From positions 1,054,001-1,118,000 of the forward strand of contig CAKOHE010000107.1 in the NCBI GenBank assembly GCA_934047225.1: a stretch of DNA of 64,000 nt, given 5' to 3'. Every line of letters begins with the position of its first letter. The stretch's first letter is position 1. The DNA is from Ypsolopha sequella. Taxonomy: Eukaryota > Arthropoda > Insecta > Lepidoptera > Ypsolophidae. Both the position numbers and the translations under genes were made by a program. The notes under the pieces were generated by a model, which did not search any database, was not told the DNA's origin, and was given only the letters and a program-made list of their open reading frames with translations. This document shows, piece by piece, positions 11,351 through 25,392 of this stretch.

Positions 11351-11689
11351 GTTTAGCTACCCGACAAAACAAAATGTAACATAAATTTGTAAATAATACG
11401 CACAATTAATAATTTGTAAAAATTGCAAGGCCTTAGCCCTTATTTTGAAGTTTGAGTAGATAGTTGGGCAACTTCAAATTAACCATGAATTACAAAATTT
11501 TCACAAAACAGTATACCCATTGTTTAGTGTATTTGTATCCCAGATACGCTAACTGAATTGTGCAATAAAAGCATAAACTAACAAAACACGACACAAGAAA
11601 TACTGGGCCGTGACAACCATGCCGTTGGAACGACACTTCTACTTAGAGCCAACTGTTATTAACCTTCTAAATTATCATGTATTATTCCT

Positions 11690-11760
11690 TTTTTCATTAC
11701 TAAGCCTCCGCTGTCTGTCTGTCCGTCTGTCTGTCTGTCTGTACATCATTCCAGGGATCA
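11690..11760 (+). repeat. Lepidopteran dispersed repeat fragment with (CTGT)n
   Basis: CATTACTAAGCCTCCGCTGT is followed by a CTGT/CCGT microsatellite (about 11712-11742). This is a derivative of the common lepidopteran repeat that normally reads CTATTACTAAGACTCCGCTG then TCCGTCCGTC. It lies just left of the 19-kb LTR element. Related fragments occur near 30.88, 40.4 and 55.35 kb. Confidence 0.6.
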
Positions 11761-11811
11761 GACACACAATTACAGGGATCTACAGCTTTAGCCTTTTGGA
11801 ATTTCCACAGG

Positions 11812-11815
11812 ATAC
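11812..11815. other. Target-site duplication of 19-kb element, left copy
   Basis: ATAC lies directly left of the TG terminus at 11816 and is repeated directly right of the CA terminus at 30844-30847. A 4-bp duplication suits LTR-retrotransposon integration. Confidence 0.75.
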
Positions 11816-14800
11816 TGAAACACTTTCGTCAAACATGCATAAATAAATAGATATATATACTATACTCTATATAATACCCTATATACACCCTATATATATA
11901 TATTACCCTATATACCCTACTCTTTCACTACCTACCTATCTACTATCTATTAACTATTACTATTAATACTGACCTAACATATCCCTACCTAACTAAAATT
12001 AACTAAGCCTAAATAAATCTGCCTGAGTCTGCCTAACTCCCCTAACAACTATATTCGAAAACAAAATCAGATAAATAAAATATATAAATTGATATGAAGA
12101 GTTCCAAGTTAGTGTAGGCCATGATGTGATCGTCTAGTCTTCGGTTAGGACCCGTGAGTTACGTTGTGTGTAGTAATCCTGGTTCTTTTAGCATGAATAA
12201 CGATGGACCAAGTCTACGTTAAAATATATGTTGAAACCAAAAATCAAAAGAAACTTTTAAGTAAATAGCAAACTAAAAATGTTAAGTGATAGATCTTTCA
12301 ACCTAATAATATTGCCATGAACGCTTAATTTAGATACTCTGAAATGGAATCTTACAACCTACATAGCTTAACGTTTGGTGCTTAATAGAAATGATTTCAA
12401 CAGATATATGGCCAAAGTGTGATCGTCAGATAAGAACCTTACGTCGCGCCTTAAGTAATAACCTAAATCTTTCACGTGCTAAGTAAATTGGACATAAAAT
12501 AAATAAAAACGAATTCGTAGGTTTAGATAGTAAAATGTTCAGATAAGAAATTACACTGTTTGTCAGTTAAGCTAATATATGAAATTCATCAGTATTACAA
12601 ATAATAAAAGGTGAATCAAATCTCTGTAGCAATTCTACGCCAGTCAGATTCTTAAGAGGCTATACAACTGTGAACTTACTATGTTAAACTAATGTCATGA
12701 ATAAAATACATTATTGTTGTTTTTTTTAATAACCACTACCAATAATTGGGGATGGATGAGATGAGGTATTTCTGAGTTTGAAATTTAATAATTTATTGAT
12801 GATCAAAGCTGAGTAATATTTTAACAACTGACCTTTATGAATGTCGTAAAACCTATTATTCGTTAGATATTTCTATACGAAAAATAACTTATTTAGTCGG
12901 CAATCTTCAAGTAAGCCATAGGACAGTAAGTAAAATTCTTACATCTGTAATTATCTTTTCATAAAATAGAGATTCAAAGTAAGCCATATCAGCAACTTCT
13001 CAGAAGTACCTTCCCTTGGATGTGGAATACCCCCTTGACTTTTTTTAGTGTATACTTTTTTTTTTTTTTGAATTCTAAATTTAAGATTTATTTATTTATT
13101 TTTAAATTTACGCGCCTATGTTGGTTCCCTGACTACACAACTCTGGTAAAGAACCAACAAGAAATCCAGAGCGTCCCTAAACTTTGAAATCACTCGTGTT
13201 GCGCCATGTCTCATTCAATGATTCAGCCTCTTAACAGATCTACTCAAATAGTGACTAGCTGTTTCAGTTAAAATTATTTTCTTAGATACTCAATTTAAAG
13301 TTGCTAGGTCAATATGACAAAACTATCAAGTAAAACTTAGACTTTCATATTCAGCGTACAGTCATTCTGTTTACTATTCAATAGAGAACTTCTATCTAGT
13401 TAAAATTGTAAAAACTTTTGTAATACAATCGTCTTTGTTATATTTAAGACAAGTCAGATAAGTACCAATATCTACATTAGAATTTTATCCATTTTCTAAC
13501 AATCTCTCAAATAAACTTCGATATAAAAATGGTTTCCATGATTTCGGATCTAGAATAATATTTAAGGCTATGTCTGTGCCGGATATTATATTGACTAAAA
13601 TAGCAACATGAACATTTTATTTGTTCACTTGTGCAAAAAAGAAGTAGGTACGTCTTATAATTTTGTATGGCATTTTTACCAAAAAGTAGCTTCTCACTAT
13701 TTATCTGACCCAGATCCATAGTATGGCTAAGTAGATACTCAACTAGACCAAATTCTGGACTATTTCTGTTGAACCAAGACTTGTGCTACTTGTCTTAAGA
13801 TTTATAAAAGCTTGAAGATGTCCTTTATTTTTAGAAACAAACTTCAGCTATAAAGTTGTACGATCTACATACTTCCTGGATTCGGAATGATTTTCAACGT
13901 TATTAAGGCTATCTCTCGGCCATCTATGATTTTACTATGTGGCGAACAAATAAATGAATCTACACACACCTGACGAAGTATAGACGCCTTAACCATTTCA
14001 GTATAAGGTTGACTATAGTAGTACTGCTTTGCTTGACTACAGAGGAGCTATATTTTAGTCTCCTGGCGAATATAAATTCATTTTTACTAATATACCTTTA
14101 TTTTCAGGTAAAATAATTTATAAATCGAAAATATTCCTTCTCCAAAAAGCTGCAAACTCGCAATAACCAAACTTTTTTTCCAATATATTTATATAATTGA
14201 AATCTTTCCTATTTATAGGGAAATTTATGATTCCAAAATTATTTAAACTAAGCTATGTACATATGTACTGAAGCTTTATTTATTTTAAAATAAAATACTT
14301 TATCTGAATCTATGAAATTCACAATTTCGATATAAAAATCACCAACTTTATTTAAGGCTGTTCATGTGATTTTTCTCATTGTACACTTTATCATGGAAAC
14401 CACTCTAAATAAATTAAAATATGAACTTGAATTCTGACTAATCGATAAGTGAATAACTTGGATCCGGAACTATTCTTTCTAGTTGCAAATTCAATACTAG
14501 ATAATTTCACTGGATGCAAGACTTTACCAAAATAAACCATTTTTATGAAAGGTTACTGCAAAATTGATCAAACAATTATTACAGAATTTGAAACACCTTC
14601 TTAGTAATATTATATGGAAATATCTCTGATCTTTATTGAGAGAATATTACTTCCAAATTATTCATTCTATTTGCAAACCCACATAAGATTTTACTCAGAT
14701 TTTCACAACAAAAGCACTCACTTCAAACACGTCACCTACCCTACATAAAAGTCAAACTTAGTTTTCTAAAAAGTAACACTTCACTTCACAAACCTATAGT

Positions 14801-16732
14801 CAAGAGATTGTTTCTGATCAATTCCAGATTCTCTCGGTCACAAACCTAAATAATAATCTAGAATTTTCAATATTTCTAGTAACCTGACTGCTCAACCATT
14901 TTCCTACCTACATCTCTAACACAAAATGTTACAGGCAACAATATTGGAACCTTCTGGAATTCTGTCCTACCCACTCAACTTCTCGCGCTTTCCCGCGTTC
15001 ATTTCTATCCCGTAAATAAATTACCACCCTACATCGAAGCATGATAATACTTACTTATTAGTAAGTATAACCTTGAAACTGAAAAATACCAATAATAGAT
15101 TACCTACCTATGATTTTACCTGCCTATCATGTCCTAAAACAAATATCCCTAAGCTGTTGGGTGTGTGAATATTTCAAAACTAGAGGAAATTCCTCACATT
15201 TACATTTAATTGCGTATGTCAACAGACTCGGGGTGCAATGAGTTCTGGCCTATCCTAGCTAATATTTGATGAAGCGAGGTGAGTTAGTCCTCTAAATGTG
15301 CCTAAAAACCTATTACTCCCTAGCCTATCCCTATATGGGTGCAATATGTACATATATAGATAACAAGGATACTTGTGGCCAAAGAACCTACAACCACAAG
15401 CGGATAGGAAGGAAAATAAGGTACCCTGCCAAGTGCAATGCAGGAGGAAAGATTTTCTCTCGTGTACAAGCCAGTCTCAGCAGATACTATTAAGGCGCAT
15501 TTTGCTGACCTCGCCCGAGAGAGGAAATTACTGAAATCGGAAAAACACTCCCGGCGATACCCTACATTATTTGTCCTATACAATTTCAAGGTAATTCCTC
15601 GCCATACCAGCTCGAGAAACACCCATGCTACCCACCCCAGCAACCCCAAACTAGCTACGGATCCTATATTTAATTTACTGAAAGCTACGGTACGATTTTA
15701 ATACTTTATCAACAAATCGCGATTCAAAAAGAAACTTGCCTCACAACTTCCCCTGGCCAGCCAAACCTCACGCCGAAGCGATCATCAGTTTCAAGCCTTC
15801 GCGACCAAAACATCCGGCAATACCTACATAAGGTAGCCCAGAATTCTTAGGAAATCATAAGACAAGCCCACTTTGAATATCTAATAAACTATTGATTATG
15901 CGCCCGTGACTCTAAATTTTGTACTTCAAAACCGAAAATTAAACATTTAGGCTAAACGAGTGCCTGCCGCTTTAAAAAAAATACCTTTGGCAAATACGTC
16001 TGCATTGCCCAAGAAGAATCTGCTAATTCCTCGCAAAAGCGCGCGCAATGGCCTTATAAAGCCTTCTCTCCTACCTCTGTTCGATGCCCACGCAACTTTT
16101 CTAGATGTGTTCCTATTGGCTCGCCGTCGCCTCTCCAAATCGTATGATATTACGTCACACTAACCATCTCACTGCCTTCCTACAACAAACTTGTTTTAAC
16201 CAGTTCTTCTATCATCAATTGCTGAATATATTTTAGCCTCTTTCCCCCTTTACCCAAAGTTCAATTTTAGTTACAATTTGTTTTCGCGCCTACAAATCCG
16301 ATTTCTCTGCCGCGGTTTGAGCACGCCACGTGTAGCTCTGATAATTTTTGAATCTTTCAAGAACATTCGAATTCCAGCCGCCATATTGTTTGTTACACAA
16401 CAATACTATGCTTTTTAAGATCTTAATGAAATAATGAGCAGCATGAACATTTTGTCACAATGATGTTTAGAGTTACAAGGGAAGGTGAAACCCTTAATGG
16501 TTCAATCATTCAATATTTCCTTTACTTTAAGTTGATTATTCATCTAAGCACATGAGTTTTGGTGGACCCTTCGACCTGTGGTTGGTTCCGTCTCAGTTTG
16601 GAATGTTGCCAATTTTCCGAAACTTCTAAGTATTGAGGTTCATACATCATCTGTATGTTTATTATGAATAAGTACATAATAATTGCCCATTTTAGTGATA
16701 CCCAATGACAACATACCATGTGGAATGTTACA
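11816..16732 (-). repeat. LTR copy (3' LTR in inferred orientation), 4,917 bp
   Basis: A near-identical partner lies at 25927-30843. Differences noticed include A/G at 14411 (versus 28522) and A/G at 14750 (versus 28861), plus six in the outermost 51 bp. It is non-coding: the open frames at 15296-16163 are short, overlap on both strands and show no family motif. The part at 15.4-16.3 kb is less AT-rich than the rest. A T14 run at 13056-13069 is preserved at the same length in the other copy. In element orientation it begins TGTAACATTCC (16732) and ends AAGTGTTTCA (11816). Confidence 0.85.
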
Positions 16733-19700
16733 TTCGCCCCCGAAATATTTACGCAGGCTTCTATCTATCTAACCGGAGTAAATCTTTCCCCCAAAAAGAA
16801 AAAATAATTATCACTAACATGGACCCAGCTTAATCTTTCCAAACGAATTATCATAATTTTTACCAGAATATGCTTGTTGTATGTATGTCTTATGACCAAT
16901 CCTTTAACATGAATCACTAGTATCCAGATTCCCCTACAATAGATTAATAATGGATATATTTTACTTCGATCGATAGAGGTCTGGCAGAGACGAGGGTGCC
17001 GAAGTTGTGAATTTCAACATATCCTGTGATAATAATATGGCCATCCAATGCAATTCAACTTTTCAATTATACTAGATCTGCCATCGCTTATCCCAAATCT
17101 CACCAGATCTAACTATCAATGGACCTCCTCATAATAAATATCCCTTTATTTACCCATCCCAGGTGGAAACTTTCCTCTAATAACCCTTGAAAATCTCATG
17201 GCACATGTATAGTGTAGTTTTAAAGGATAGCTTTTAGCTTCTTGTGTAGTATGGACTTATCATGTACTTTTTCTTTGTATTTTAACCTAACTCCAATTTT
17301 CCATAATAAGTCATTTGTTAAATGTAGTGTTTCTGGTTCTAACCATGATAATTTAATCCTTATCGACATATCTGTTACCCCCTTAAAGCCTCTTTATAAT
17401 TTCATACTTAAGGGAAATAATATATATATTGGGATACAATTCTTTCCAAGCATTCTTCCTTTTCTCATTCTAGTTAGTCTTACATCCCACTTTAAGGAGT
17501 CACCAGCACATCTGATTAGGATTCTTTAAATTTCCGGGTTTAAATTATAATATTAAGTCATTGAGTATGAAATTGCTTGTTAAACAAACAATTTTATTAT
17601 AATTTATTGCTTTATTATTTTGAAGATAAAGTTGTCCATGCTAGTAATTTCCGCGGATTCATTTCCTTATCTAACTGCGATAATTAAAGTTGTAAGGAAA
17701 AGTTAAAATCTGAGAAGATAAAAATTTAGTAAGTCAGTTTTCATGCTTACTCAGATGCGGAATAACTTCTGAAGGTCTTATGCCTATCTTATAGAAAAGA
17801 AAAATAATATTTTACTTCCTTGCAAAATAATAAAATGAACGATGATTCCATCCACTCCTGACGATGTGTAAAGTCCTGATCTGCATAGAACAGAAACATA
17901 TACACTTAGCACGGCATTGCTTGGCTAATGGGGTGGAGTATCCCCGGAATGAATGAAGGCATCTTTTCATTCAGATAAATTTATTTATAATTTGTTATTA
18001 TTCCTTCTCCAAAATAAGACATGAAAACCGGACTATATTATATAAAAAAAAATCACACTATTTTAAATTTGTAAATCCAAAATAATACCGTAACTCCCCA
18101 TCCACGATTCTACCTATATTCAGACTGAGTGAGTTATTCTTTCAGTCCAACCGATAAACCAACTACGTCCATTAAAATATACTTAAGAACAGACAACAAA
18201 CACTATGACTGGTATTTTTATTAAAATTTAAAGATCTGGACATACTTTATGTACTATATGACCCCCTCTTCACTACATCAATAATAAAGTTTTCCATCAT
18301 ATGTAAAGTTAAAAAAATAATTAATTATTATATTCATTGATACTATTAATAGGGACATAATATTAGACTTTATATCTTCCACAGTATGAGGAACCTTGAT
18401 AGAAACCTTTGACCTTGTTTTATGACAATGTTACCTAGCTTTATTGAGATAGCTACTATTACCTAATGTAATAAAAACCAAAAAGTAAAAGACTTAGTAC
18501 AATATTCAATTGTGTACCCAATACAAATCGAAGACTCCACCAACAAGAGCACAACTCTTAAATAAATTGAGCGATCTTATGAGTATGCCTATAAAAGGTA
18601 TGAACCTAGACAGATGACAAAGATTTATCTTGATATTTCAATTTAATTGACAAAATCTTTGTTTTACATTTAGAAATTACTTTTATATAAAAAAAAAAGA
18701 TACTCTACGAATCAAGCTCAATTTCCAACTCTAGCCCATGTCACGATTCACATGTTGACAATGATTAAAAGAGTTGACCCCAGACAATGAATGATGCAAG
18801 ACACCTCACCGACAAGAGCTAAGCTCTTAAATAATTGATGAAGTGAAATTAAAATAATAAAAAAAAATTAAGAGTTTCGTGTGATTGGGTAAATTTAAAA
18901 TTTCTATACCGATAAGTGGACTCTTGATCAAGTTAATTTAAGGCGAAGATAGTTGGCCGACTTTATTCTATTTTTGTTTTCCTTAATGTCTTTCAACTAA
19001 AATATGTTGTGTAAATCCTCTTAGTAGAGTAGACACACCCCTCTATTAAGATCATCCAAGTATTCTATTACTACCAACCCAGATTTGATTCTGTTTTGAT
19101 TTCTGTTCCTATGAAATTCATGAAAACCTAACTAATGAAAATATACTGTGTATTAAAATCCAAAGCACATACATACATACAATACCTAAGTACTAAATAA
19201 GTATTTGTAAACAAAACCTTTGACATGACAAGTAACTTATATTTTCTTTGACCTTTAAATCCTAACTAGTGATACCTGCTTCTATACACGTAATTCCACG
19301 AATTGTCATAATATTGTTCTCTTTCGCACAGTTTTATTACATAGTATTTGTACTTTTCAATAAATTTCAGATTTGACAACTCGCGATTAACTAAATTGAA
19401 ATAGATTCTAATCCTAGAATATTTCATTTGTAAAATCCTTCACTCTTGTATCCAATAACCCACAGGCTTACAACTCACGATTTGTTTAAAATTAAAGTTA
19501 ATGAACGAAATTGTAAACATTTAGCGCGAAACAACCTATTTCATAGATGTAATCAAAATGCCTTCACAGTATTTTTGGTAAAATGACGTGAATAACAAAA
19601 TTGGTCATACATCGCTCTCCTCAAAAGCTGGCAAAATTTACACCCTTCTACGTGATTTTTCATGATTGTTCTCCTTGTAACACCCCATCGATGTCAGCTT

Positions 19701-22700
19701 TACATGTCATAAAGGCTAAAATTACTGATTCGACTGAATGCTCTTTACTAGTATTGGATAAACATCAACAATTACCTAATCGATTAATCGATATTATATT
19801 CACTATTGCACAATCTGTTGTCCAGTAAAACAATCGATAATCTGCACATCTTTCAGTATTGATTTTGAAACGAGTACTTAATAGTCTGTGGTCACATTTA
19901 TATACTTTGTGTCAGAATAAAGTTCTCCTCACAAAATAAGTCATTAAAACATTTTCATACTTAGTCATTGACAATAAGTACTTTGACTTTGCATAGTGGT
20001 TCTATTATTTACTTGTTTAGTTATTAGTCATTACAAAAAAGTTCAACTACGAAAACCCAGGTTTAATTTAAGATAGTTATCTAAAAAAACTATTGAATAA
20101 CTTTCGGTATATCGATTGGATTTTCGTAAACCATCGATACTATCAGAAACTCAAACTATCGTTGTCTAACCGACATTACTTTGTACTGAACATGACCACC
20201 ACTATGCCCTACTTTTTATTAGCTTTTCAGTATGCTTCAATGCACTTTAGCGAAACAAAAAAAAAATGATACATAGACTAGACACCGTGAGTAAATGAAA
20301 TAAATAAGTAATCATCCTATTCGTTATCTAGATAACTTAAATTTTCTTCACTCTTTTAGATCAATTAATTTGGAAAAATTGAGCCGTATCAGAATCGCAG
20401 ACCACAAATTTTCGTGTGCAACAAACTGAACGCACCCCTCTCGTGTTTCATAACTTTATGACACCAAATGCAAAATCCCACTTACATCATAGATATAATA
20501 ATACTATTAACATTTACTCGCTCTACAATTTTCATCATTGAGTCTGAAATTGACACGTATCAGTAACTCACATTCAAAACAAACAATCACATTATACCTC
20601 TTTCATATCAACCGTCAAAATTATATTTTCCTTGATTTTCTTTACCTATCACCCGCCCCTTGGCTAACACATCTAATTTAATTCCCTAATCAATGTTGGT
20701 CTGTCACTATTATTGTGTGATGTTTCATAACTAGCCTCCATTAGGGTATCGAATACTCCGATAGATAACAATTCAATATTCACTTTATGTGTTCGTTTGA
20801 TCTATCACTCGCCCCCCATCCCCATAATTAATGTTAGTTTGTCACCTCATAAGTGAAAGTTTCCTTAATCAGGTTTTCTCAAGGCAATACGAAAACTCGG
20901 TCAGATAACAGATTAAAATTTAATGTTCTTGAATATAATCTTATTTAAGATCCATATTCTTATATTTATGACTTTTACCTATTTATTTATTCCCTTATTG
21001 ATCTTATCTTTGAAACATTCTATACCTCTATTCTATACTCTCGATCATTCTGTTAATAATTATTTCCCGTTTAACATACACTCGCCCCCAGCTCACTACT
21101 TCCCTAGGTACTGTTCAGGATGTCACAACTCTCACGCAACCCTTAGTCTAGTCTATAAAAATAAACGAATATGCCTCTGCCTCTAAATTGTATTTGCACA
21201 TTGCTAAAAATATACACATTCTTCTTTTAACTTAATCGATCTTCCTAAAATACGCTTTAATGATTTGACTAATGTGTAGCGTTTTTATTTCCCTACTCCC
21301 TGTCTGTGTCAAACGAAGTGCTTTCAATTTGACCGTGCACCAACGCCCGCGCAACGACCGATGATAACAAGAAAAGCATAAATTGCATGTACGAAAAGAA
21401 AACGCGTATGAACGGTGACGCAGTAAAACACATAAACGTCGCCTGTCGTTCAAGTCAAGCAGATAAATCTCATTCATGTCCGTCAGAATTATTATATACC
21501 TATCTATCTGGTGGTACCTACCTTCTATGTCTGTGTGAGATTTTACTTTATAACTGTAGACTATATGTACTCGTAAGGTATGAAGATAAACCAACACAAA
21601 CTATAAAGACTAAACTTGCCTACAGTCCTTCAATTATACACATTGAAATTCTACCGGTAAGTCATCTATTTTGTTTTAAAATCCACAATTCATTATAGGA
21701 ATCTTATCTCATTCGTATCTTAGTCTAAAACTACTTCTCAAATGCTGTACAATAAAATGTCATCAATTCTAGTATCATCAAGCCAAGAATACACCTAACC
21801 AAGTACTGAGTAAAGTTTTATTTCATTGAACTAAATTTCCTACCAAACATGTTACTGAAAGTCATTGAAACTAATCTAATATTAGGCCTTCTTTCTTGCA
21901 AAACGTATAATTGATAACCTATTTCTAATACAACATCTTTCTACCTAACATTTCCTAATTATCGAAGTCAATGTACACCAAGAACAAAAATAGTGGCCTG
22001 CTCTCATTGTACTGCCAACACATAGATATGGGTTCATACTTGAAACCATAATTTATAATGTACATATTGTACATACTATCTATGTAACCGCATAAAGGTA
22101 ATAAATATTAAGTACTGAATACTAATCAATAGTATATGATATTTGTATATTTATATATATATAAATACATTACAAGTATTTTACACAGTCAATCCCCAAC
22201 TACAAGTCTTTTTTAAAATTTAGTTAAATAACTTGTGTATCCCAAACCATAAACAAAATTAATGCAAAGATTTTACTTTCATTGCTTGAGTATTTCAAAA
22301 GACAATAAAAATAATTAGCTCATACTTCCATCATATAATAATATTCTTTTCATGTTAATACAATACTGTATCTAAATGATTAGTACATGTATGTACTCAT
22401 AATAATGTTGACCACCCTATAAAAACTTTATGTACAATCGGCCACTATTCTAACTTTCTATAGCTATGATATTACGATGCATGTGTCTGTCATTGTATAG
22501 TGTTATGTACAGACCTATAGTAGAGAATATAAAGTATTACCTACATTCGCTAACTGTAAACAATTTATACTACCATGAGATCACATCACATTCATTCAAT
22601 GTAAACCTGTTATATCGTCAGCCTTACACACACATTACTGTTTATTTCTTTATTCATCCCTACAACTTGACAACCTGGTCCATTTTGGCAAAATTATACA

Positions 22701-24214
22701 CTAGATAGGTACATATTATTTACGCCCCCATAAATTTGATTGTATGAAAATACACCAATCCTTTACAATTGATTATCAAATAAATAAGCTCGCATAAATA
22801 ATTCTAACTGTGATTACTATCTACATCTACTTTAGACAAGAAATGAGCACCAACCCCTTCTCAAGTGGGTCAATGTTTACAACCAGTAACCAAATTAGCC
22901 AAATATAATATAATTCTTTATTGAAATAAAAATATTTGTACTAGAAATAAAATCACTAAAGGGTCTCTTTATCTGCAAAATTAAATGATAAAGTAGTTAC
23001 GGTTATTTACTATTTACTTATTATTTACTTCTGGACTGGAAATGGCCCACAGGCTAAAGTTTGACCATCTCTGCCTCAAAGTTCGTAACCAAATAATTTT
23101 AAAGTATTTTACTTATACCTTACAAGGTACTATGATATAATTCAATATAAAATGCATTAAACTCTTTATGACTTTAACCTTTGTTTTAGATTAACTACCC
23201 TTTTATACTGAACATTGTCAGAATATGCAACCAAACCGGAATAAATACGACAACAAGCAAACTTAAAGCTTTTTGACAGTTAAATGCATACTAACTAGTG
23301 CTTTCCTTCACATACACACACAATACATTCATAACCTATTCGCATGTATTTACTCTATCTTATGATATGGTCAGAATACAGTTGGCAATGAGAAAATTGA
23401 TAGTAAAATTGACTCATTGTCAATCATTCTTACATCCACTGGCCACATACACAAAAAAAAACTTTTCATACTATTACATAATAGTCTTGACCAAAAACCA
23501 AAATGAGTACAATATCTTTTATTCTATTGTAAACCCACTACTTCACTATGTAAATTTTCGCCCCATTTTCACACAAAAATAATATAAATATAATTTACAA
23601 ACGCCCTATGTTTCAGTTAGCATTTCAACCACTCACCAACCCTCTCATATCTACCAGCAACCAAACTACTCTGAATTCCCATTAAACCTACCAAGCAGTC
23701 AATATAAATATCTAAGACCCAATATAATAAATCCAATTCATATCATTCATCCTAATAACAACCTATAATTTCATTTTTCATACTTCACTCTACTGACCAC
23801 CATAGAAGGGTATACTTGTACTAAAGAAATGACTTCTGTTCATCTAATTCATACATAACAATCTGATATCATCAATGGAAAACTTTTCTATCTAGGTATA
23901 TATGGTAATTCTCTTATTCTATAGATATGTAAAATATCCTAAAACTATAAGTGTCCTTATTAGACTATTTTATATTGGCTCGCCTCTACGTAGCTATACC
24001 CTATCCTAATCTATTTTACAAAGATAATTAGATAATTTAGTTTGCGTAAAACTTTAGAATTACCAAAGTATGTATTCATTCAAATCCGAAGTTAGTACCT
24101 CAGTTCTACTGAATATATATAATATTAGCGTATATAATCTATTATAATATTTAAGTTATTGAGTCACAGTTTGTTTGTATAAATAACCTAGTGTCCTGGT
24201 TCCATCTATACTAA

Positions 24215-24570
24215 CAAAAACGCATTACTACTTAATTGTACTAGGCTTTCGTATGCGTGTGTGCAGTCAAGTGTCAAACTAGTTAAGTTGATGTTGCATC
24301 CCAACGATAGGTGGAGCTAGTATCTAAATAATTGTAAACCTACATCGCGGTGTCAAGATTTTTATGAATCACAGTATGATTGTACAGCTGTCCTAGTACA
24401 GTGGCTCTATCTGTACCAACAATAACGAATCACTTATTCAGTTGCAATACGCCCTCGTATGCGTGTGGACAGTCAAGTGTCAAACTAGTTAAGTTGATGT
24501 TGCATCCCAACGATAGGTGGAGCTAGTATCTAAATAATTGTAAACCTACATCGCGGTGTCAAGATTTCCA
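24215..24570. repeat. Direct duplication, 206-bp offset
   Basis: GTATGCGTGTGTGCAGTCAA at 24251, followed by GTGTCAAACTAGTTAAGTTG and then CATCCCAACGATAGGTGGAG to ATCGCGGTGTCAAGATTT (about 24362), recurs with a 206-bp shift from 24457 to about 24568. There are very few changes. It lies inside the interior of the 19-kb element. Confidence 0.85.
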
Positions 24571-24980
24571 TGACTTGCCTCGAAAATTGGCACGCCCCCT
24601 ATTCAGTATTAAGCTGACCTGTTTTGATTTCTACTGCAAAAGAATTGCATCTTATTTTTGCTTGAACAAAAACGACCCCTATGCCCTCGGCAAAACGCAT
24701 ACAGTTTTATGAATCACAAAGTGAACCGCCAAATTGTATGACATTTTTAGGTTAGATTCATACACCGCATGGAGCCGGAAATTGCCGAGAAAATACGAAT
24801 CGCTGAACCTTATTGCCTCATCTTAGTCTACTAACCATTTTTCTACCAAAGTAAGCCTACATAATATATAAAGAAAAACCGCTCACTACTATTCATCTCA
24901 AACCTCAATTGTCCCCTTCAAATCCCTCAATCTAATTTAGTCATAAATATAACCTTAGATAAGAAAATATGCCTACCCCA

Positions 24981-25392
24981 GGCAGAGAATACAACTTTTA
25001 CCTGCTACGACCCCGACACACTCCTTTCGTTTCTTCAACAAATTTCAATTTAACCTAGTCTAACCTAGCTTGTGCCTATGAAAAGATAAACAGGGGCCAC
25101 AAACTTCCATCCACCACGACCCTAACACACCTCTTTTATCTTTGACCTGACATCAAACATACCTATTGTCACCTTCAGATTCCTTAATCCAATTAATTCA
25201 TAAACAAAGCCTTAGAGTGGTAGGCAGAGAACACAACTTTTACCTGCTACGACCCCGACACACTCCTTTCGTTTCTTCAACAAATTTCAATTTAACCTAG
25301 TCTAACCTAGCTTGTGCCTATGAAAAGATAAACAGGGGCCACAAACTTCCATCCACCACGACCCTAACACACCTCTTTTATTTTTTAATCTG
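24981..25392. repeat. Direct duplication, 242-bp offset
   Basis: GGCAGAGAATACAACTTTTA, then CCTGCTACGACCCCGACACA, CTCCTTTCGTTTCTTCAACA and onward to CCCTAACACACCTCTTTTAT, occurs at 24981-25150. It occurs again at 25223-25392 and is almost identical. Confidence 0.85.

Noticed and set aside
15296..16163. Short frames of 63-109 codons in the LTR, duplicated at 29407-30274
   Set aside because: They overlap on both strands, lack motifs, and are duplicated only because the LTR is. Identity between copies follows from recent insertion, not selection.
21232..21698. 121- and 103-codon overlapping frames inside the giant element
   Set aside because: Opposite strands over the same bases, AT-driven composition, no retroelement motif.
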